The notes: generated by a model from the letters alone, not told the origin. A stretch of 64,000 nt of DNA from Bdellovibrionales bacterium GWA1_52_35 (GCA_001769805.1 MEPO01000005.1:134867-198866), one strand, 5' to 3'. Shown: positions 35,209 through 44,946, numbered from the stretch's first letter. Program-made: numbers and translations.

Positions 35209-35928
35209 CTAATCACCGAGCAGCGCCTGCATCACCTGCTGGGTCTCCCGCAGGTCATTGAAAAAATAATCCGGCCCTGACGCCAGAAGCGCCTGCTGAT
35301 ATTCGGCTCGACCGGTTCCGACCGCAATCGCTTTTACCCCAATCGAGCGTCCGCAGTTCACATCATGAGGGGTATCACCAATGATGATCACCTCCCGGCC
35401 GCGATACCGGATGCCCGACTCTGCTTCGATTCTCTTCACGGCAATTCCCGGCAGAACATAGCGATCCGAGTGATCATCTCCAAACGCCCCTGTGAGCTCC
35501 GGGCTTCCAAAATACTGGCTCAAGCCTTTGGTTCCGAGCTTCAGCCGGGCCCCTTCGCGTACATTCCCGGTCAGAAGTCCAAGCCGCACCTGAGGGCAGG
35601 AGCGCAATTCTCCGAGAAGCTCCACCACTCCGGGCAGAAGCTCCACTTCCGCTCCCCTTCCAGCCCGAAGCTCCCGCGAAAGGACTTTCAGGTACTCCTG
35701 AATCAGTCGCTCAATGACAGCATCACGCGAATCCGAAGCTTCCGGCTTCCACGTAAGTTCCTCCAATACTTCAGCACAAATCTGCCTGTCCGTCTTGCCG
35801 CTGAACGAAACGTTCGGAAATGTCCTGCCCGGGAAGACTTTGATGAAAGCCCCTTCGAAGACCTCCCTCCAAAGTTTTCCACCATTGAGCAGTGTCCCGT
35901 CGATATCAAAGAGAACAAGGCGCTTCAC
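35209..35928 (-). CDS. HAD-family hydrolase (phosphoglycolate-phosphatase-like)
   Basis: The 239-residue protein has HAD motif I DIDGTL (nucleophile D8, acid D10), a motif II Thr in GLLTGN, and motif IV GDTPHDV. A helical cap lies between residues 18 and 90. This is the Gph-like subfamily, which dephosphorylates small phosphometabolites; the substrate is not evident. The start is GTG without a clear ribosome-binding site. It begins 5 bases after the acyl-CoA dehydrogenase stop and is probably translated from that transcript. Confidence 0.85.
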   Translation of the reverse strand: MKRLVLFDIDGTLLNGGKLWREVFEGAFIKVFPGRTFPNVSFSGKTDRQICAEVLEELTWKPEASDSRDAVIERLIQEYLKVLSRELRAGRGAEVELLPGVVELLGELRSCPQVRLGLLTGNVREGARLKLGTKGLSQYFGSPELTGAFGDDHSDRYVLPGIAVKRIEAESGIRYRGREVIIIGDTPHDVNCGRSIGVKAIAVGTGRAEYQQALLASGPDYFFNDLRETQQVMQALLGD

Positions 35929-35933
35929 GCGTC

Positions 35934-37673
35934 TTAGCCGTTCAGAACGTCATAAGGATAACGACCAAATTCGTAGCACTTATCCGCGATCAGCTTCATC
36001 GATTCATCATCGTTGTTTGCGATGCTCTTGAAGTTGCCGCGAATGCGCCGATTCGCCCGCGCGAAGAAGCAATTGGCGATGGCCAGCTCCATTTCGCATT
36101 TATCCACGCCGTTTGCCTCGATCGCAGCGGTGACGCGTGACAGAATGCAGAACATCGCGTACATATCGATCGCGATTTCCGCGATTCGTTTCTGGGCAAA
36201 CTGTTTTGTGTAAATATCCTTGCCGTGACGCCTGAGCAGCACATCCACCTGATTCGAAAGTTCAACCGCGTATTCTTCGAGAATACCCGCCATTTTTTTC
36301 ATGGAGGGGTGCGCCTTCGTAATCGACTCGCCGATAATATTCTGCCTGGCCTTGCGGATCGCAAAATCCCCGACGAGACCCAACCCCTTCAAGGGATGTT
36401 TAATCGCCTTGGCCAGACCGGCAAGCTCCTGCCCCGGGCCTTGCATTCCGGAAAGGGAGATGAAGGCTCGCAAGATCTCATTTGTGCCTTCAAAAATTCG
36501 GTTAATGCGCGCATCCCGGAGCCAGCGCTCATAGGGGTACTCTTCCATGTAGCCGTTGCCTCCCCAGATCTGCAGGTTTTCGTCCACCACTTCCCAAAGG
36601 GTCTCGGAAGTGAAAACTTTGCAGATCGCGCTTTCGAGCGAATAATCAATGTCTTTGCGATCGATCAAATTAGTCGTCATGTACACCATGCTCTCTGCCG
36701 CATAGGTGTTGATCATCATCCGGGCGATCTTCTCCTTGATCATTCCGAATTCACCGAGCTTCTTCTGGAACTGCACGCGCTCGTTCGCGTAAGTGATGGA
36801 TGCTTTGACTGCATTCTTGCACCCGCCGACACAGCCGGCGCCCAATCCCAGGCGGCCATGATTTAAAACACCCATGGCAACTTTGAACCCTTGGCCGATT
36901 CCGCCCAGAAGGTTTTCTGCGGGAACCTTCACCTTGTCGAAATGAATGGCATTCGTCCAGGAGGCGCGGATTCCGAGCTTGTGTTCCGGAGGACCGACGG
37001 TGACGCCGTCCGCTGGAAGCTCAAGCAGGAAAGCCGTGACCTTGTCTTTCTTTTGGCCGTTTTCCTCAACCTCCACTTTAGCAAATATCGTGAGGAACCC
37101 GGCGATGCCGGCATTCGTGATCCACAATTTGTTGCCTGTCAATGTGTAGTAAGTTCCATCCGGTGAAAGCACCGCGCGCGTCTTGATCGAAGCGGCGTCC
37201 GAACCACTCCCCGGCTCCGTCAGGCAGAAAGCGGCAATCAGTTCACCCGTCGTGAGACGCGGCAGAAATTGTTTCTTCTGAGCATCCGAACCGAAAAGCA
37301 GGAGACCTTTGTAACCGATACTCTGATGAGCACCGAGCGTGACCGTGAGCGAAGCATCAAAGGTGGCGACTTCCTGCATGATGCGGGCATAACCGAACTG
37401 AGGAAGCCCCATTCCGCCGAATTCCTCGGATACGGCCAGTCCCATCATGCCGAGTTCCGATAATTGAGTGATCACCTCTCGAGGCATTGCGCCCTTTTCA
37501 TCCCACTCGTCTGATTTGACTTGGTCTTTTCCGAATTTCTCGACCGAATCCAGAACCATCTTAACCGTTTCAGCAGTTTCAGCGTTCAAACGCGGATAAG
37601 GGAAAATCAGCTCTTCACGGATCTGCCCGAAGAAAATCGACTTCATGAAGCTATTCTGATCTGCGACTCCCAT
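35934..37673 (-). CDS. acyl-CoA dehydrogenase (very-long-chain/ACAD9-like, extended C-terminus)
   Basis: This FAD enzyme oxidises acyl-CoA in the first step of beta-oxidation. The FAD and substrate blocks (CLTEPGSGSDAASIKT, TGNKLWITNAG) and the catalytic Glu395 in RIFEGTNEI are intact. The 579-residue length, with a helical C-terminal extension of about 170 residues, resembles the VLCAD/ACAD9 group more than short-chain enzymes of about 380. AAGGAG lies 6 bases before the ATG. The upstream region has two TGACA-type palindromes that may control it. No other beta-oxidation gene is in the window. Confidence 0.9.
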   Translation of the reverse strand: MGVADQNSFMKSIFFGQIREELIFPYPRLNAETAETVKMVLDSVEKFGKDQVKSDEWDEKGAMPREVITQLSELGMMGLAVSEEFGGMGLPQFGYARIMQEVATFDASLTVTLGAHQSIGYKGLLLFGSDAQKKQFLPRLTTGELIAAFCLTEPGSGSDAASIKTRAVLSPDGTYYTLTGNKLWITNAGIAGFLTIFAKVEVEENGQKKDKVTAFLLELPADGVTVGPPEHKLGIRASWTNAIHFDKVKVPAENLLGGIGQGFKVAMGVLNHGRLGLGAGCVGGCKNAVKASITYANERVQFQKKLGEFGMIKEKIARMMINTYAAESMVYMTTNLIDRKDIDYSLESAICKVFTSETLWEVVDENLQIWGGNGYMEEYPYERWLRDARINRIFEGTNEILRAFISLSGMQGPGQELAGLAKAIKHPLKGLGLVGDFAIRKARQNIIGESITKAHPSMKKMAGILEEYAVELSNQVDVLLRRHGKDIYTKQFAQKRIAEIAIDMYAMFCILSRVTAAIEANGVDKCEMELAIANCFFARANRRIRGNFKSIANNDDESMKLIADKCYEFGRYPYDVLNG

Positions 37674-37697
37674 GAGGCTCTCCTTCTAAAAATTCTG

Positions 37698-37761
37698 TGA
37701 CATTTTGTCAGCGGCCCAGCCTGAATCAATCCGAAAGAACGACGGAAATGACTTTTTGTCA
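37698..37761. promoter_or_regulatory. pair of TGAC[A/T]TTTTGTCA palindromes upstream of the acyl-CoA dehydrogenase
   Basis: TGACATTTTGTCA (37698-37710) is a perfect TGACA-N3-TGTCA palindrome. TGACTTTTTGTCA (37749-37761) has one arm mismatch. Their centres are 51 bases apart, almost five helical turns. They lie between the divergent acyl-CoA dehydrogenase and gspC genes, the first being 25 bases from the dehydrogenase start. A dimeric repressor of fatty-acid genes is an attractive candidate, by inference. Confidence 0.45.
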
Positions 37762-37815
37762 AACGCATCGCATCAGAGCACCGGCTTGCATTTTAGTCTA
37801 CGCCCGCGCAAAAGT

Positions 37816-37843
37816 TTTACAAGGCGATATTCTTCGGTATTTT
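37816..37843 (+). promoter_or_regulatory. candidate promoter of the gsp operon
   Basis: TTTACA (37816-37821) and TATTTT (37838-37843) are separated by 16 bases. The transcript would start near 37850, about 70 bases before gspC. The match is moderate, and no better candidate exists between the palindromes and gspC. Confidence 0.45.
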
Positions 37844-37920
37844 GTCGTTAAGATGAGTTTGGGATTTTTCGGACTCTCTGTCGCAGTCTGGCACTGGTCT
37901 TGCGTTATCAACGATTGAAC

Positions 37921-38967
37921 ATGAGTGAAGATCAGATTCCAATCTTGCCAGACCCACTTCCAGACATGCCTCCCGGTAACTGGAAGACGCGTTTGAAATC
38001 CGCAGCCCAGAAACGGTTTTCAGGTCTGGCTGGAAAACTCCAGGGCGCAGACCCCGCGTCCATTGCCGAATGGCTGAATAGCCGGTTTCAGAAGCATGGC
38101 AACGCGATCTGGGGCAAACTACTGACCGTCATTATTTCGACATATTTTCTGGCGGATATATCCGGGATCATGGTTGCACGCTATCTCCCCAAGCCGCCGC
38201 CCGTCCGCTCCGCCAAAACTGCAGCGCTTTCAAAGAAGAACCGTACCTTCGAAGATTATAATCCCATTTTCACCCGGAACCTCTTCAGCAGTACCGGAAC
38301 CATTCCCGGAGAAGAAACTCCCACCGGCGCAGCGCCGGATCTCGGAGGTGCTCCAATTCGAACCACACTGCCGTTCAATCTGATTGGTACCTTGATCCTG
38401 CGCGACGAAATTCGCTCGATTGCCATGATCGAGGACAAATCGGCTGCAGCGGTCTACCCAGTGCGCATTCAAGACGAGATCCCCACCAAAGCCCGCATTC
38501 TTCAGATTGAGCCATCCAAGGTCATTTTTATGAATATCAGCTCCGGGCGGCGCGAGTTCGTGGAATTACCCGAAGATCTCAGCAGTACCGCTCCCCGGAT
38601 CACGCTCGGAGGGCCCTCTCGCAGCGGCGGAATCGAGCAGGTTACACCGAGCCAGTTCAATGTATCCCGGCTGGAAGTGGATAAGGCCCTTTCAAACATG
38701 AATGAGATCCTGACCCAGGCCCGGGCAGTACCGAATTTCGAAAACGGAGTTCCGGCCGGCTATAAACTTTTTCAGATTGTCCCCGGCAGCATTTACTCGA
38801 AGCTTGGACTTCAAAACGGAGACGTGATCGCCGGGGTCGATGGTGAACCCATCAATGATCCAGGACGGGCTTTTGAATTATTGGGCAGATTGAAAACCGC
38901 AGCCCGGCTTGAATTGCAGGTAAAACGCGGTGGACGCGTACTCAACAACGCGTATGAAATTCGTTAG
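37921..38967 (+). CDS. gspC: T2SS inner-membrane platform protein GspC
   Basis: GspC links the inner-membrane platform to the outer-membrane secretin. The 348-residue protein has a cytoplasmic N-terminus, one membrane helix (about residues 64-84, LLTVIISTYFLADISGIMVA), an HR domain (NPIFTRNLFSSTG...LIGTLILRDE) and a C-terminal PDZ domain (YKLFQIVPGSIYSKLGLQNGD). ATG at 37921 is chosen over an in-frame TTG at 37900. The ribosome-binding site is poor. It is the first gene of a twelve-gene operon. Confidence 0.9.
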   Translation: MSEDQIPILPDPLPDMPPGNWKTRLKSAAQKRFSGLAGKLQGADPASIAEWLNSRFQKHGNAIWGKLLTVIISTYFLADISGIMVARYLPKPPPVRSAKTAALSKKNRTFEDYNPIFTRNLFSSTGTIPGEETPTGAAPDLGGAPIRTTLPFNLIGTLILRDEIRSIAMIEDKSAAAVYPVRIQDEIPTKARILQIEPSKVIFMNISSGRREFVELPEDLSSTAPRITLGGPSRSGGIEQVTPSQFNVSRLEVDKALSNMNEILTQARAVPNFENGVPAGYKLFQIVPGSIYSKLGLQNGDVIAGVDGEPINDPGRAFELLGRLKTAARLELQVKRGGRVLNNAYEIR

Positions 38968-38976
38968 GAGCAACCG

Positions 38977-41514
38977 ATGAAGGCAAATACTGAACAATCC
39001 TGGCTTGACTGGTATCGGATCACCGCCTTTTTATCCAGTCTCATCGGAATTGCCGGTCTGGTGGCGCTTCTATTCATCGATGCGCGCGCTGAAGCCCCCA
39101 AGGGCTTTCCGACTGGACCGCGTGTTTTTGGCGGAGCCCCCTTTGCGAACACACCAGGGGCAGCGGCAGATGATCCTTTCTTCGACGATGAAGACGAAGA
39201 GGATTTTGAATTCACGCCCCCGGCGAACCGAGGAGGTCCTGCAGCTGCCAATCCCGGAGCCAGGCCGGCAGACACAACCAAGGTCCAGCGAATGGAAAAA
39301 GGAATCGAAGTCGGCGGAGGCCCTGCCGGTGGCGTGATCTCAACAAATAACCCTCCTGCAATCAAAGTCGATAATGATACCGGCGAAGGCAGTAAGGAAA
39401 TTGTCACCGATTTCAACTTTCCGGATGCCGACATCTTGGATATCGCAAAGACCCTCGGCAAACTCACGGGCAAGAATTTTATCCTCGATAAAGACGTCAA
39501 AGGCCGTATCACGATCATCTCCAATTCCGCGATCACGGTTGGAGATGCCTGGCGCGCCTTCCTGACCGCATTGGACATCAATGGCTTCGCCATGATTCCT
39601 TCCGGATCCTACATCCGCATCGCACGGCAAAGGGATGCCCGTGACAAGCAGCTGAAAACTTTTGTCGGTGACCGTGCTCCCGAAACGGATTCCCTCATCA
39701 CCCGGGTATTTCAGCTGAAATACATCGACGCCGAAGAAGTCGCCCGTACGTTCCGGAGCTTCATGCCCGCCAATTCGCGTATCATGCCTTATCAGCAGAC
39801 GAATACTGTTATCGTGACGGATACCGGCTCGAACATTGCGAAACTTTACAGGCTCCTCGAAATTCTCGACGTGGAAGGCTTTGATGCCGGCATCGAGGTC
39901 ATCCCGGTGAAATTCGCCTCTGCCATGGAGCTTTCCAAATTGATTGATACGCTGCTGCCTGGAACTGGTGGCTCCCCAGGAGCGCCCGCTGGTGGCCAAC
40001 GCTTCGGCTCCAGCACGAACCGATTTTCGGCCCGACGGACCAAAGAAGGCGGCATCATCAATACGATCATCGCCGATGACCGCACCAATACCCTGATCGT
40101 TCACGCCAACAGCCGCGGCGCAAATCAAGTTCGCGAACTTGTCACTACCCTGGACCAAAGAGTGCCGACGCCCACCGGCGGCGGCAAGGTTCATGTTCTA
40201 CCCCTTCAATTTGCCGATGCCGAGCAGCTTGCCCAGACGCTCAATAATATTTCCAGCGGCCAGACGGGTCGCCCCGCCGGGGGCCCCTTGGGCGGAACCG
40301 GTGTCAACCCGGTATCGGCTTCCTTATTTGAAGGCCAGATCAAGGTCTCTCCGGACAAAGCCACCAACGCCCTGGTTATTACCGCGTCTCCGGCGGATTT
40401 CGGAACCATGCAGCGGGTGATTGCGAAACTGGATATTCCTCGCGACGAAATCTTCGTGGAAGTGGTGATCATGGATGTCTCCATCAATCGTGACTTCCAG
40501 TTTTCGACGAACGTTGCAAATCCCGCGAATTTTATCGCCTTCACTCCCAACACCGATCTACTGAGCTTTGTGCAAGAACCGCTCGCGCAGAAGGGAGCGA
40601 TCCTGGGCTTCAAGAGCGGGGGAACCATTGACATTCCCATCGGAGGCAAGGTAATTCCGGTTTCCAACGTCCAGGGTTTAATCAAAGCCATTCAGACGAA
40701 TACGAATTCCAACATCCTCGCCACACCTCAGATCATTGCCCTGGACAATACGGAAGCGACTTTTGAATCGACGGAAAAAATTCCGCTGCCCGTCAGCACA
40801 GCAGTCCAGGGTGCGGGCGTGGCAACCAGCATTCAGCGTGAAAACGTTTCGCTCTCAATCAAAATCAAACCGCAGATCAACAAAATTTCCAGCTTCGTTA
40901 AACTCGATGTGGAAACGAAGCTTGCCGGTTTCAGTAATCGCACCCTGCCCACGGCCGTCCAAGGTCTTGCCTTGGCATTGCTTGAACGCAGCGCCAAGAC
41001 GACCGTCGTCGTGGGAGATGGCGACACAATCGTTATTGGCGGCTTGATGCGTGATAACGTGAATGACACCGTTTCCAAAATTCCGATTTTAGGCGATATT
41101 CCCCTGCTCGGCTGGTTGTTCCGGGCAAAATCGACGACCGTTGAAAAAACAAATCTTCTGATCTTCTTGACTCCACACGTGGTTCGTCAGTATGAGAAGG
41201 TTCGCGCGATTCTTGACAAGAAATTGAAAGAACGTGATGACTTCATCGAAAGAAATGCGGGTGGCGACGACCCGCTTCGTCATCGCCGCGACGAGATGAT
41301 CCGTTCATTGCCGGACATCAAAGAGCTGAGTGCGAAGAAGAACATCAGCGCTTTCACTCTTGAGGACGAGAATGGTCCCGCTGCCGTCCCGGTTGACCCA
41401 CCGCCAGCCAGTCGGTCCAATAGTTCAAAGTCCACCAACACCGAGCCGAACGCGGCTCCACCCACTGTTCCGGCTCCTGATGCGCCGGCACCCCCTGCAG
41501 GAGGTAGTTCTTGA
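38977..41514 (+). CDS. gspD: T2SS secretin GspD
   Basis: GspD forms the outer-membrane exit channel. The order is: N-terminal hydrophobic export signal (about 19-37); an unusual acidic, Pro/Gly/Ala-rich linker (about 40-130, with a run of Asp and Glu); N0-N3 domains (NFPDADILDIAKTLGKLTGKN onward); and the secretin domain with GDIPLLGWLF and LLIFLTPHVV. A disordered Pro/Ser-rich tail closes the protein. The total of 845 residues is longer than E. coli GspD (about 650-680), mainly from the two disordered ends. TAGGAG precedes the ATG. A pilotin gene is not seen nearby. Confidence 0.95.
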   Translation: MKANTEQSWLDWYRITAFLSSLIGIAGLVALLFIDARAEAPKGFPTGPRVFGGAPFANTPGAAADDPFFDDEDEEDFEFTPPANRGGPAAANPGARPADTTKVQRMEKGIEVGGGPAGGVISTNNPPAIKVDNDTGEGSKEIVTDFNFPDADILDIAKTLGKLTGKNFILDKDVKGRITIISNSAITVGDAWRAFLTALDINGFAMIPSGSYIRIARQRDARDKQLKTFVGDRAPETDSLITRVFQLKYIDAEEVARTFRSFMPANSRIMPYQQTNTVIVTDTGSNIAKLYRLLEILDVEGFDAGIEVIPVKFASAMELSKLIDTLLPGTGGSPGAPAGGQRFGSSTNRFSARRTKEGGIINTIIADDRTNTLIVHANSRGANQVRELVTTLDQRVPTPTGGGKVHVLPLQFADAEQLAQTLNNISSGQTGRPAGGPLGGTGVNPVSASLFEGQIKVSPDKATNALVITASPADFGTMQRVIAKLDIPRDEIFVEVVIMDVSINRDFQFSTNVANPANFIAFTPNTDLLSFVQEPLAQKGAILGFKSGGTIDIPIGGKVIPVSNVQGLIKAIQTNTNSNILATPQIIALDNTEATFESTEKIPLPVSTAVQGAGVATSIQRENVSLSIKIKPQINKISSFVKLDVETKLAGFSNRTLPTAVQGLALALLERSAKTTVVVGDGDTIVIGGLMRDNVNDTVSKIPILGDIPLLGWLFRAKSTTVEKTNLLIFLTPHVVRQYEKVRAILDKKLKERDDFIERNAGGDDPLRHRRDEMIRSLPDIKELSAKKNISAFTLEDENGPAAVPVDPPPASRSNSSKSTNTEPNAAPPTVPAPDAPAPPAGGSS

Positions 41515-43235
41515 GCAGTCAGTCACACGATCCTCATTCTGGTCCGCGCATCGGGGAAATTCTTCTTCAGCATACCTCGATGACCGAGGCGCAGTTGGAG
41601 GAGGCGCTTAAAACGCAGGAACGTGAAGGCGGTCTCATTGGAGAGATCCTTCTTCGCAAGAACATGATCCCGGCTCACGAGATCATGCGCGCTGTTTGCA
41701 TCCAGCTGGGAATCCCCTACCAGGACGACCTGAAATCGAATGAAATCGATCCCAAGCTCGTGACGGATATTCCGATCAATTATGCCAAGACCAAGGAAGT
41801 TCTGCCGATCCGCAAAGAACAGACTCCGAACGGCGAAATTTTGGTCGTAGCCGTCGTGGATCCTTTCAACAGCAGCATCGCGAGTGATCTGACCGCTCTC
41901 ACCGGGAGTCCCATTCAACTGGTCGCAAGCAGCAGCATGCGCGTGCAGGAAGCGATCAATCGGGTCTATGAACGCAATACCGCAAATCTGGTCGGTGACA
42001 TCCAGGGTGACTTTTCCGAAGAAGCTTACGATTTGGAAGGGCCGATCGATATTCTTGAGGCAACAGAAGACGACGCGCCCGTCATCAAGTTCGTCAACTC
42101 CCTCATTTTCCGATCCGTGAAGGAAAAAGCTTCTGATATTCACATCGAGCCCTTCGAAAAAGAATTTGTAGTCCGCTTCCGCATCGATGGCGTCCTGTAT
42201 GACATCATCCGGCAACCCAAACGTGCTCATGCCGCCATTTCTTCCCGTATTAAAGTCATGGGGACGCTCGATATCGCTGAAAAGCGCCTGCCTCAGGACG
42301 GACGGATCAAGATTAAAATTGCCGGCAAAGATATCGATATCCGTCTGTCGACAGTACCCACGATTTACGGTGAGCGACTGGTCATGCGTATTCTCGAGCA
42401 GACCGGTACCATTCTGCAGCTCGAGCAACTGGGCTTTTCAGAAAAAAGCGCCCGGATCGTCGAAAAACTGATTTTCAAGAAATACGGAATCATTCTTGTG
42501 ACCGGCCCCACCGGCAGTGGTAAATCCACCACTCTATCGGCCTGTCTGGTAAAGCTGAACAGTCCTGAACGAAATATCCTCACGGTGGAAGATCCGATCG
42601 AATACCAGATTCCCGGGATCAACCAGGTTCAGGTCAATACCAAAATTGAGCTGACTTTCGCCCGCGCTTTGCGCGCCTTCCTTCGGCAAAATCCCGACAT
42701 CATCATGGTCGGTGAAATTCGCGACAAGGAAACGGCAGAAATCGCCATCAATGCCTCCTTGACCGGTCACCTGGTGCTTTCAACATTACACACGAATGAC
42801 GCATCCGGTGCCGCTACCCGTTTGATTGATATGGGGGTTGAACCTTTTCTTGTTGCAAGCTCGCTGCTGGGCATCATCGCACAACGCCTGATCCGCAAGA
42901 TCTGCACCAAATGCCGGGAACCGCATACGCTTTCAGATTTTGAAATGCAAGAGCTCGGCATTGTCCGTCTGCCTCCCGGGGCCGTCATTTACAAAGCGGT
43001 GGGCTGTCCCACCTGCTCCAATAGCGGCTACTCCGGCCGAACCGTCATTCACGAACTTCTGATCATCGATGATGAAGTCCGCTCCTTGATTGTGAAAAAT
43101 GCGGACGCCGGCACGATCCGGAAAGCGGCAGTTGAACACGGCATGATCACGCTACGTGAAGATGGCGTCACGAAAGTCCTCAGCGGCATCACCACGGTCG
43201 ACGAACTCATGCGCGCAACGCATTCGGAGGTTTAA
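41511..43235 (+). CDS. gspE: T2SS assembly ATPase GspE
   Basis: GspE is the cytoplasmic hexameric ATPase that drives pseudopilus assembly. It has an N-terminal GspE/PilB domain (IGEILLQHTSMTEAQLEEAL), Walker A GPTGSGKST (about 330-338), the Asp box, Walker B (DIIMVGEIRD), the His box (LSTLHTNDA), and a tetracysteine zinc loop (CTKCREPH ... CPTCSNSG). Translation starts with TTG overlapping the gspD stop (TTGA), with GGAGG seven bases upstream. The length of 574 is normal. Confidence 0.96.
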   Translation: MSSQSHDPHSGPRIGEILLQHTSMTEAQLEEALKTQEREGGLIGEILLRKNMIPAHEIMRAVCIQLGIPYQDDLKSNEIDPKLVTDIPINYAKTKEVLPIRKEQTPNGEILVVAVVDPFNSSIASDLTALTGSPIQLVASSSMRVQEAINRVYERNTANLVGDIQGDFSEEAYDLEGPIDILEATEDDAPVIKFVNSLIFRSVKEKASDIHIEPFEKEFVVRFRIDGVLYDIIRQPKRAHAAISSRIKVMGTLDIAEKRLPQDGRIKIKIAGKDIDIRLSTVPTIYGERLVMRILEQTGTILQLEQLGFSEKSARIVEKLIFKKYGIILVTGPTGSGKSTTLSACLVKLNSPERNILTVEDPIEYQIPGINQVQVNTKIELTFARALRAFLRQNPDIIMVGEIRDKETAEIAINASLTGHLVLSTLHTNDASGAATRLIDMGVEPFLVASSLLGIIAQRLIRKICTKCREPHTLSDFEMQELGIVRLPPGAVIYKAVGCPTCSNSGYSGRTVIHELLIIDDEVRSLIVKNADAGTIRKAAVEHGMITLREDGVTKVLSGITTVDELMRATHSEV

Positions 43236-43239
43236 GGGA

Positions 43240-44463
43240 ATGGCGCCGATTTTCGACTTCAGAGCCTACTCCGCCGAAGGAAAACCCCAGAAAGGGATCA
43301 TCGAGGCTGAAAACCAGAAATCCGCGCGCCAGAAGTTAAAAAAGCGCGGCCTCATGGTGACTGAGATCGTCGAGAAGAATGCCGCCAAGCCCTCCAGCTC
43401 ACAAGGTGTTCCCTTCTTCGGCAATCGCGTTTCCGTTCAAGAGGTTTCCTTGATGACCCGCCAGCTGGCGAGTCTGGTGAAAGCCAATATCCCGCTGGTC
43501 GAAGCCTTGAACGCGCTGGTCGAACAGACAGAGAATGAGCGCCTCAAGGTTGTTCTGGCCCAGGTCCGTCAGGACGTGAATGAGGGTTCGAGTCTGGCGC
43601 GTGCGACCGGCGCACATCCCAAAGTTTTCGACAATATCTTCATCAACATGATTGAAGCCGGTGAAAGCTCCGGCACCCTTGGGCTGGTGCTGATGCGGCT
43701 TGCAGAATTGAAAGAAGCCCAGATGCGGCTGCGAAGCAAAGTCGTCAGCGGCATGACCTACCCGATCCTGATGATGTCGGTCGCGATGATCCTGATGATT
43801 GTCATTTTCACTTTCGTGATTCCCAAGTTGACCCAGGTTTTTGAATCAATGAATCGCCCTCTGCCTCCCGTAACCAAAGGACTGATCTTCATCAGTGATA
43901 TAGTCGTCAACTGGTGGCCTCTGATCATCATGGCCGTGGCTTTCGGTGTGTGGAGCTTCCGCCGCTACATCAATTCAGCTGTCGGCCGCCCCAAATGGGA
44001 CGCCTTCAAACTGAGAATGCCTGTCTTCGGGTCCCTCGTCCGGATGATCGCCGTGACCCGGTTTTCGAGCACGATGGCGACATTGCTGGGAAGCGGAGTT
44101 CCCATCCTGCCCGCGATGAATATCGCCCGCAATCTCATTGACTGTGCCCCGATTGCCAAGGCGGTTGCTGAAGCACGCGAGAATATCACCGAAGGACAGT
44201 CGATTGCAGAACCCCTCCGCCGTTCAGGGGAGTTTCCTCCGATGGTCATTCACATGATCGCCATTGGTGAAAAAACAGGCGAGCTTCCCGACATGCTCAA
44301 GAACGTTTCAAGCACTTATGAAGACCAGATCAATTCCAAAATCGAGTCGCTCACTTCACTGCTCGAACCCATCATGATTATTGCGATGGGTGGAGTGGTC
44401 GGCTTCATCGTGATTTCTGTTATCATGCCCCTCTTGCAAATGACCAATATCAACCAGCGATAG
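43240..44463 (+). CDS. gspF: T2SS inner-membrane platform protein GspF
   Basis: GspF is the polytopic platform protein around which the pseudopilus rotates or assembles. The 407-residue protein has two GspF domains, the first from about 70 and the second from about 275, and three membrane helices (about 175-200, 225-245 and 380-400). ATG at 43240 is preceded by AAGGGA and gives the family start (FDFRAYSAEGKPQKG). The open frame extends back to 43156, inside gspE, but that part is not family-like. Confidence 0.95.
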   Translation: MAPIFDFRAYSAEGKPQKGIIEAENQKSARQKLKKRGLMVTEIVEKNAAKPSSSQGVPFFGNRVSVQEVSLMTRQLASLVKANIPLVEALNALVEQTENERLKVVLAQVRQDVNEGSSLARATGAHPKVFDNIFINMIEAGESSGTLGLVLMRLAELKEAQMRLRSKVVSGMTYPILMMSVAMILMIVIFTFVIPKLTQVFESMNRPLPPVTKGLIFISDIVVNWWPLIIMAVAFGVWSFRRYINSAVGRPKWDAFKLRMPVFGSLVRMIAVTRFSSTMATLLGSGVPILPAMNIARNLIDCAPIAKAVAEARENITEGQSIAEPLRRSGEFPPMVIHMIAIGEKTGELPDMLKNVSSTYEDQINSKIESLTSLLEPIMIIAMGGVVGFIVISVIMPLLQMTNINQR

Positions 44464-44491
44464 AATAAAAAAGCTACAAAAGGAGAAACAA

Positions 44492-44938
44492 ATGAAGAAC
44501 CTGAATAAAATTTTGAAATCGGCGCAAGCTGGCGCTCAAGCCGGCTTCTCTCTCATGGAAATGCTGATTGCCATTGCGATCATGGGCCTCGTGATGGGAA
44601 TCGTCGGAACCAACGTCATCAAGAGATTTGATGAATCCAAGGTCAACTCCACCAAGATCCAGATTCGCAACCTTGCGGTCATGCTGCAGGATTATCGGCG
44701 CGTCTGCGGACTTTACCCCAAAACGGATCAGGGCCTCGAAGCCCTTGTAAAACCACCGGCGGAATGCAAGAACGCCGATCCGGATGGCTTTATCAAACGA
44801 CTCCCCAAAGATGCCTGGACCCATGATTTCCTTTATTCGTCCGACGGGAACAAATTCGTGATCAAGTCCCTCGGGAGTGACAACGCTGAAGGCGGAACGG
44901 GGTTCGATGCCGACATCAACTCCGAAGAGCTCGAGTAG
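44492..44938 (+). CDS. gspG: T2SS major pseudopilin GspG
   Basis: The 148-residue major pseudopilin has the type III prepilin signal AQAG|FSLMEMLIAIAIMG, with cleavage after Gly18, Phe19 to be methylated, and Glu at mature position 5. The conserved C-terminal segment (LYPKTDQGLEALV...) follows, along with acidic residues near the end typical of Ca2+-binding pseudopilins. AAAGGAG precedes the ATG. GspO, the peptidase needed to mature it, must be encoded elsewhere. Confidence 0.96.
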   Translation: MKNLNKILKSAQAGAQAGFSLMEMLIAIAIMGLVMGIVGTNVIKRFDESKVNSTKIQIRNLAVMLQDYRRVCGLYPKTDQGLEALVKPPAECKNADPDGFIKRLPKDAWTHDFLYSSDGNKFVIKSLGSDNAEGGTGFDADINSEELE

Positions 44939-44946
44939 ACTTCCGA

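Noticed and set aside
37697-37918. Short plus-strand frame between the acyl-CoA dehydrogenase and gspC
   Set aside because: It covers the palindromes and promoter-like sequences, has no ribosome-binding site and no conserved features. The region is better explained as regulatory.
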